A stretch of DNA of 43,396 nt from Lysobacterales bacterium (lineage in GTDB: Bacteria; Pseudomonadota; Gammaproteobacteria; Xanthomonadales; SZUA-38): positions 1 to 43,396 of the forward strand of contig JANQOZ010000034.1 of assembly GCA_028285525.1 (NCBI GenBank), written 5' to 3'. A program made the position numbers and the translations under genes. Numbering within the stretch: position 1 is the stretch's first letter; each line of letters opens with the position of its first letter. Under the pieces are notes generated by a model. It was not told where the DNA came from and searched no databases. It saw nothing but the letters and a program-made list of their open reading frames with translations. Shown in pieces: positions 40,405-43,396 of the stretch.

Positions 40405-43377
40405 TCAGCCCGACTGGCGCTCGGGGTCGCGGCGCAGCGCGCGGGCGGTTTCGAGCTCCAGGCGCTCGTCGCTCGCGCCGATCAGCTCGACGACGGGCTC
40501 TTCGAAGCTGCCGGTGACCGAGTAGTGAAACTGGGAAATGGCGTCGATCTGGCGATCGAACAGGTTTTGCAGCAGAAAAGCGGCCGCCGCTCCCCCGGCG
40601 CCGCCGGCAAGCGCCCCGACCACCGGCAGCGTGGCGCCAACCTCCGGAATCACCGTTACCACCTGATCGTAGCCCTGACTCGCGAGGTCCGTTCGGCCCC
40701 GGATTTCGATATCCGCCGTCGGTCCCTCGATCATCAGGTTCTCGCTGAACGCGCTGCCGCCCTCGAGCTGAAAGTTGCCTTCGATCGAGTCGAAGGTCAG
40801 GCCCGTCTTGAACAGGTCGGAAAAGTCGAGCGTCAGCCGCCGCGGCAGCGCCTGCAGGCTCATCAGCCCGAAGATGCGTCCCGCGCCCGGCTTGACCTCA
40901 ACAATCTGCCCGTTGGAAATGTTGACGTCCATATCGCCGTTCAGGCTGTTCATTTCGAAATCGGACAGCGCGCCGGGCCAGTTGACGTCCAGCCGGACGA
41001 TGGTCTGCCCACCTTCGATCAGCCGCCCGTAGCCGAAAGCCTCAAAGATCGCGCCGAGCTCGTCGCCGGTGATGGTCAGCCCGAACTGGCTGAGGTTCTT
41101 GCCGTCGACCTGCAGCCAGTCGCCGCTGGCGCTGATCGCCATGGTGTCCGACTGAGTCTCCAGGTGATCGATATGCATGCCGTCCCGAACGGGATAAGAC
41201 TCGAAGCTGACGCTGCCGTACGGCACGCCGTCGAAGCTGACGCTGCCCGCCACAAAACGCAGGGGCGGTATTCGGCCCGGGTCGATGGTCGGCGGACCGA
41301 GCGTCTGGCTGGACGGCGGCCACTCCAGGCGGTCGAGCTCAGCCAGCAGCAGGCGTCGACCGTCGGGATCGAGCGGCACCCGCAGCGTGCCTTCCACCTG
41401 GTCACCCGTCAGATGCAACGTCCAGTAGTCTTCGTCCCGGGAAGTGCGCAGGTTCAGGTTGGTGAAGTCGCGGTACGCAAAACGGAACTGGTCGATGGTC
41501 AGGTCCATGGAGGTCAGCCAGCGTTGCCGATCATCCGGCAGATCCTCGCCGACCAGGCCAGCCAGCAGATCCTGCCACTCGTCCAGATCGATGTAGTCGA
41601 TTCGGCCTTCGATCAGCAGCCCCGGATCGTTGTTGACGGCCGGCTCTCCCGGACCCAGATGCAGCGTGCCACCCCAGGGCTGGTCGTCAACCGGCGGGCG
41701 AAAGCGCAGCTTCAGCAGGTCGGCGATATCGAACGACAGGTTGCCGAACTGGGGTAGATCAACACCCAGCTCCATGGGCAGTGCGTCTCCGGTCGGTTTG
41801 CTGAGCGGCGCCGGGAGCTGTACTTCGCTGCCCTCGAGGAGCGAGCGAACCGTCAGCCGGGGCGGGGCCCCGTCGCCGGACAGCTCTCCGTCGTTTTGAA
41901 TCGCCAGGTTGGCGACCCACTCACACGCTTCGGGGATCCGCTCGAGCAGCGGCGCAAGCTGCGGAATCTCGACGCTGAACACGCTGGCCGGCGCCGTACC
42001 GGTGAGCTTCGCCTCCACCGCCAGTTCGGGGTTGCTGACAAATTTTCCGGTCGCCAGACTCAGCGACGAGGCAAAACCTTCCCACTCGGTGGACACCTCC
42101 TCCGCCAGAAGGCCCTGGTGGGTGAAACGCACGTCGCCGTTGGTCTGGGTGAAGTTGACCTGCCAGCGGTCGTTGTTGACGTCGGCGTCCACCAGGGTGA
42201 ACTTGCCCTCCACCTCACGCGCATCCTGCCCTTCCCTCAGCGGCAGCTCGATGTGCGCGCTTGCGCGCGCCCGGCCGTTGACCTCCAGCCCTTCCAGGTA
42301 GGCGGAGAAGTTTTCGTACAGCGGCGACGCGGCGAGAAAAGACAGAAACTGCATGCCGTCGCCGCTCGCGCGGGCGTCCAGCTCGATGCGCGGATCGCGG
42401 TACTGCGGCAACAGGAACTCGACGTCGGTGACACCGAGATCGAGCAGCTGGCCCGATCGCGCCTGCGCCGCCATGCCGACGCTGTCAAACGTGAGCGTCG
42501 CCACCAGGTCCTCGGCAACCGGCCAGCCGGGATCGAAGTCCAGCCGACCGTCCTCCACCAGCGCCACCGCCTCAAATCGCCCTTCCCCGTTTCGGAAGGG
42601 CCAGTCGTCGAGGTCTCCGTAGAGCAGAGCGCTGCCGCCGGTCACCTGCCCGTCCAGCAGCGCGCGGTCGAGCCAGCTGATCAGCTTGTCGCTGAACTTG
42701 TTCTGCGGCCAGAAGCGCTTCGCCTCACCCACCGCGCCTTCGCTCACCGCCAGCTTCAGATCGACGAACGGTTTCCCGCCGTTGCCCAGCATCTCCATGC
42801 GGAGATTGCCCCGCACGCTCTCGTTGCGGAACGCCAGTGAATCGGCGGCGACGCGCCAGCGGTCACCCCACGCAAACGTCACCGGCCCTTCCACCTCGCT
42901 GAGGACCAGCGGCCAGCGAAGCACTGTTGGAATCGACAGGGTCATCTCATCGGTCGGCGAGGGTTCAAACGTCACCTGCTGCCCGGCAAGCTCTGCGGTG
43001 AAAGCCAGCCCGCTGAATCCCGGCATCGATCCCTGGGCCTGCCAGGAGAGATCGCTCGCCTCGAAAGACCCGTTGAGCTCGCGCCGCGCGGGGGCTTCGG
43101 CGTCAGACGCCGCGTCAGCTTCACCGGTGGAGGCGGCCATCGTCAGCCGAATATCGTTAATTTGGCCGGCAGGCGCGCCGAGCGTGAGCTTGTCCCGCAG
43201 CGGTTCCGGCACCGGCTCCAGCAGGCTGAGCAGCGCAGCAACGTCGGCCACCGGCAGCGAGTCGGCGGCCATCGTGAGCCCCTGCGCGCTGCTCGAAAGC
43301 GACACGCCGACGCTGGGCCAGGTGCCGGATATCGTGGTCAGCTCGCCGTCGATCAGTTGCGCTATCCAGCGCCCGCT
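40405..43377 (-). CDS. yhdP: YhdP-like AsmA-family envelope protein (5' part cut and apparently frameshifted)
   Basis: The protein is at least 966 residues in this frame and resembles YhdP, an AsmA-family bridge for phospholipid transport between the membranes. The tail GAGRIFGLMSLQALPRRLTL, DFSDLFKTGLTFDSIEGNFQ, TADIEIRGRTDL and LFDRQIDAISQFHYSVTG is diagnostic. YhdP is usually near 1250-1300 residues, so the N-terminus is missing. Family-like sequence (SGRWIAQLIDGELTTISGTW) runs past the first possible start (GTG 43305) to a TGA at 43378-43380. The plus-one frame above it reads PPSVRL, which would join smoothly to SGRW if one base were removed. The gene is therefore broken or there is a sequence error. 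Confidence 0.88.
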   Translation of the reverse strand, partial: SGRWIAQLIDGELTTISGTWPSVGVSLSSSAQGLTMAADSLPVADVAALLSLLEPVPEPLRDKLTLGAPAGQINDIRLTMAASTGEADAASDAEAPARRELNGSFEASDLSWQAQGSMPGFSGLAFTAELAGQQVTFEPSPTDEMTLSIPTVLRWPLVLSEVEGPVTFAWGDRWRVAADSLAFRNESVRGNLRMEMLGNGGKPFVDLKLAVSEGAVGEAKRFWPQNKFSDKLISWLDRALLDGQVTGGSALLYGDLDDWPFRNGEGRFEAVALVEDGRLDFDPGWPVAEDLVATLTFDSVGMAAQARSGQLLDLGVTDVEFLLPQYRDPRIELDARASGDGMQFLSFLAASPLYENFSAYLEGLEVNGRARASAHIELPLREGQDAREVEGKFTLVDADVNNDRWQVNFTQTNGDVRFTHQGLLAEEVSTEWEGFASSLSLATGKFVSNPELAVEAKLTGTAPASVFSVEIPQLAPLLERIPEACEWVANLAIQNDGELSGDGAPPRLTVRSLLEGSEVQLPAPLSKPTGDALPMELGVDLPQFGNLSFDIADLLKLRFRPPVDDQPWGGTLHLGPGEPAVNNDPGLLIEGRIDYIDLDEWQDLLAGLVGEDLPDDRQRWLTSMDLTIDQFRFAYRDFTNLNLRTSRDEDYWTLHLTGDQVEGTLRVPLDPDGRRLLLAELDRLEWPPSSQTLGPPTIDPGRIPPLRFVAGSVSFDGVPYGSVSFESYPVRDGMHIDHLETQSDTMAISASGDWLQVDGKNLSQFGLTITGDELGAIFEAFGYGRLIEGGQTIVRLDVNWPGALSDFEMNSLNGDMDVNISNGQIVEVKPGAGRIFGLMSLQALPRRLTLDFSDLFKTGLTFDSIEGNFQLEGGSAFSENLMIEGPTADIEIRGRTDLASQGYDQVVTVIPEVGATLPVVGALAGGAGGAAAAFLLQNLFDRQIDAISQFHYSVTGSFEEPVVELIGASDERLELETARALRRDPERQSG

Positions 43378-43396
43378 TCAGCCGAACCGACGGCGG

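Overview
The window is GC-rich, densely coded DNA from a free-living, probably aerobic gammaproteobacterium. The evidence is a set of conserved gammaproteobacterial gene pairs (yhdP-tldD, darP divergent from pmbA, qmcA-nfeD, cbs plus a transsulfuration lyase), a type IV pilus gene (pilU) and speA. A large TonB-dependent receptor, a CadC-type regulator with a beta-propeller, an ECF sigma/Ser-Thr kinase pair and an exported protein ending in ADGFEQ suggest the Xanthomonadales/Chromatiales/Wenzhouxiangella side of the class. That placement is inference. I see no tRNA, rRNA, CRISPR array, insertion sequence or prophage.

Layout. 1-2426: the end of an unidentified gene, then etfB-etfA and a NUDIX hydrolase (+). 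2600-9269: an accessory island (+) with a membrane Ser/Thr kinase carrying five ~104-residue repeats outside the membrane, an exported TPR/coiled-coil protein, an outer-membrane beta-barrel protein and a second exported TPR protein sharing a motif with the first. 9313-12397: ETF-ubiquinone oxidoreductase (-), divergent from the 3-oxoacid CoA-transferase pair scoA-scoB (+). 12476-15513: a TPR protein with a TonB-like C-terminus (+), convergent with a seven-repeat FG-GAP propeller protein (-). 15880-21609: a TonB-dependent receptor and its upstream CadC/propeller regulator (-), divergent from a minimal AraC protein (+) across a palindrome-rich spacer. 21708-24725: transsulfuration lyase, cystathionine beta-synthase and a DUF465 protein (-). 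25025-26427: two DUF4398-type lipoproteins, one with an OmpA domain (-). 26680-29900: pilU, a lone cyclic-nucleotide-binding-fold protein, then a sulfite-oxidase-family enzyme with its cytochrome c (+). 29906-32951: an ECF sigma factor and a TPR Ser/Thr kinase, overlapping (-). 33106-36895: a small exported Cys-containing protein with its own promoter and terminator, NfeD, QmcA and SpeA (-). 36882-43396: PmbA (-), divergent DarP (+), TldD and a YhdP that appears frameshifted at the window edge (-).

How the genes work together. EtfBA, ETF-QO and ScoAB form a fatty-acid, amino-acid and ketone-body oxidation set that passes electrons to quinone. Cbs and the lyase form a transsulfuration operon. 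TldD and PmbA are the two halves of one protease. QmcA and NfeD are a membrane SPFH pair. The best candidate for an undescribed system is the kinase/TPR/beta-barrel/TPR island at 2.6-9.3 kb, which looks like an envelope-spanning sensing or assembly module under Ser/Thr kinase control. A second candidate is the propeller-regulator/receptor/AraC locus at 15.9-21.6 kb.
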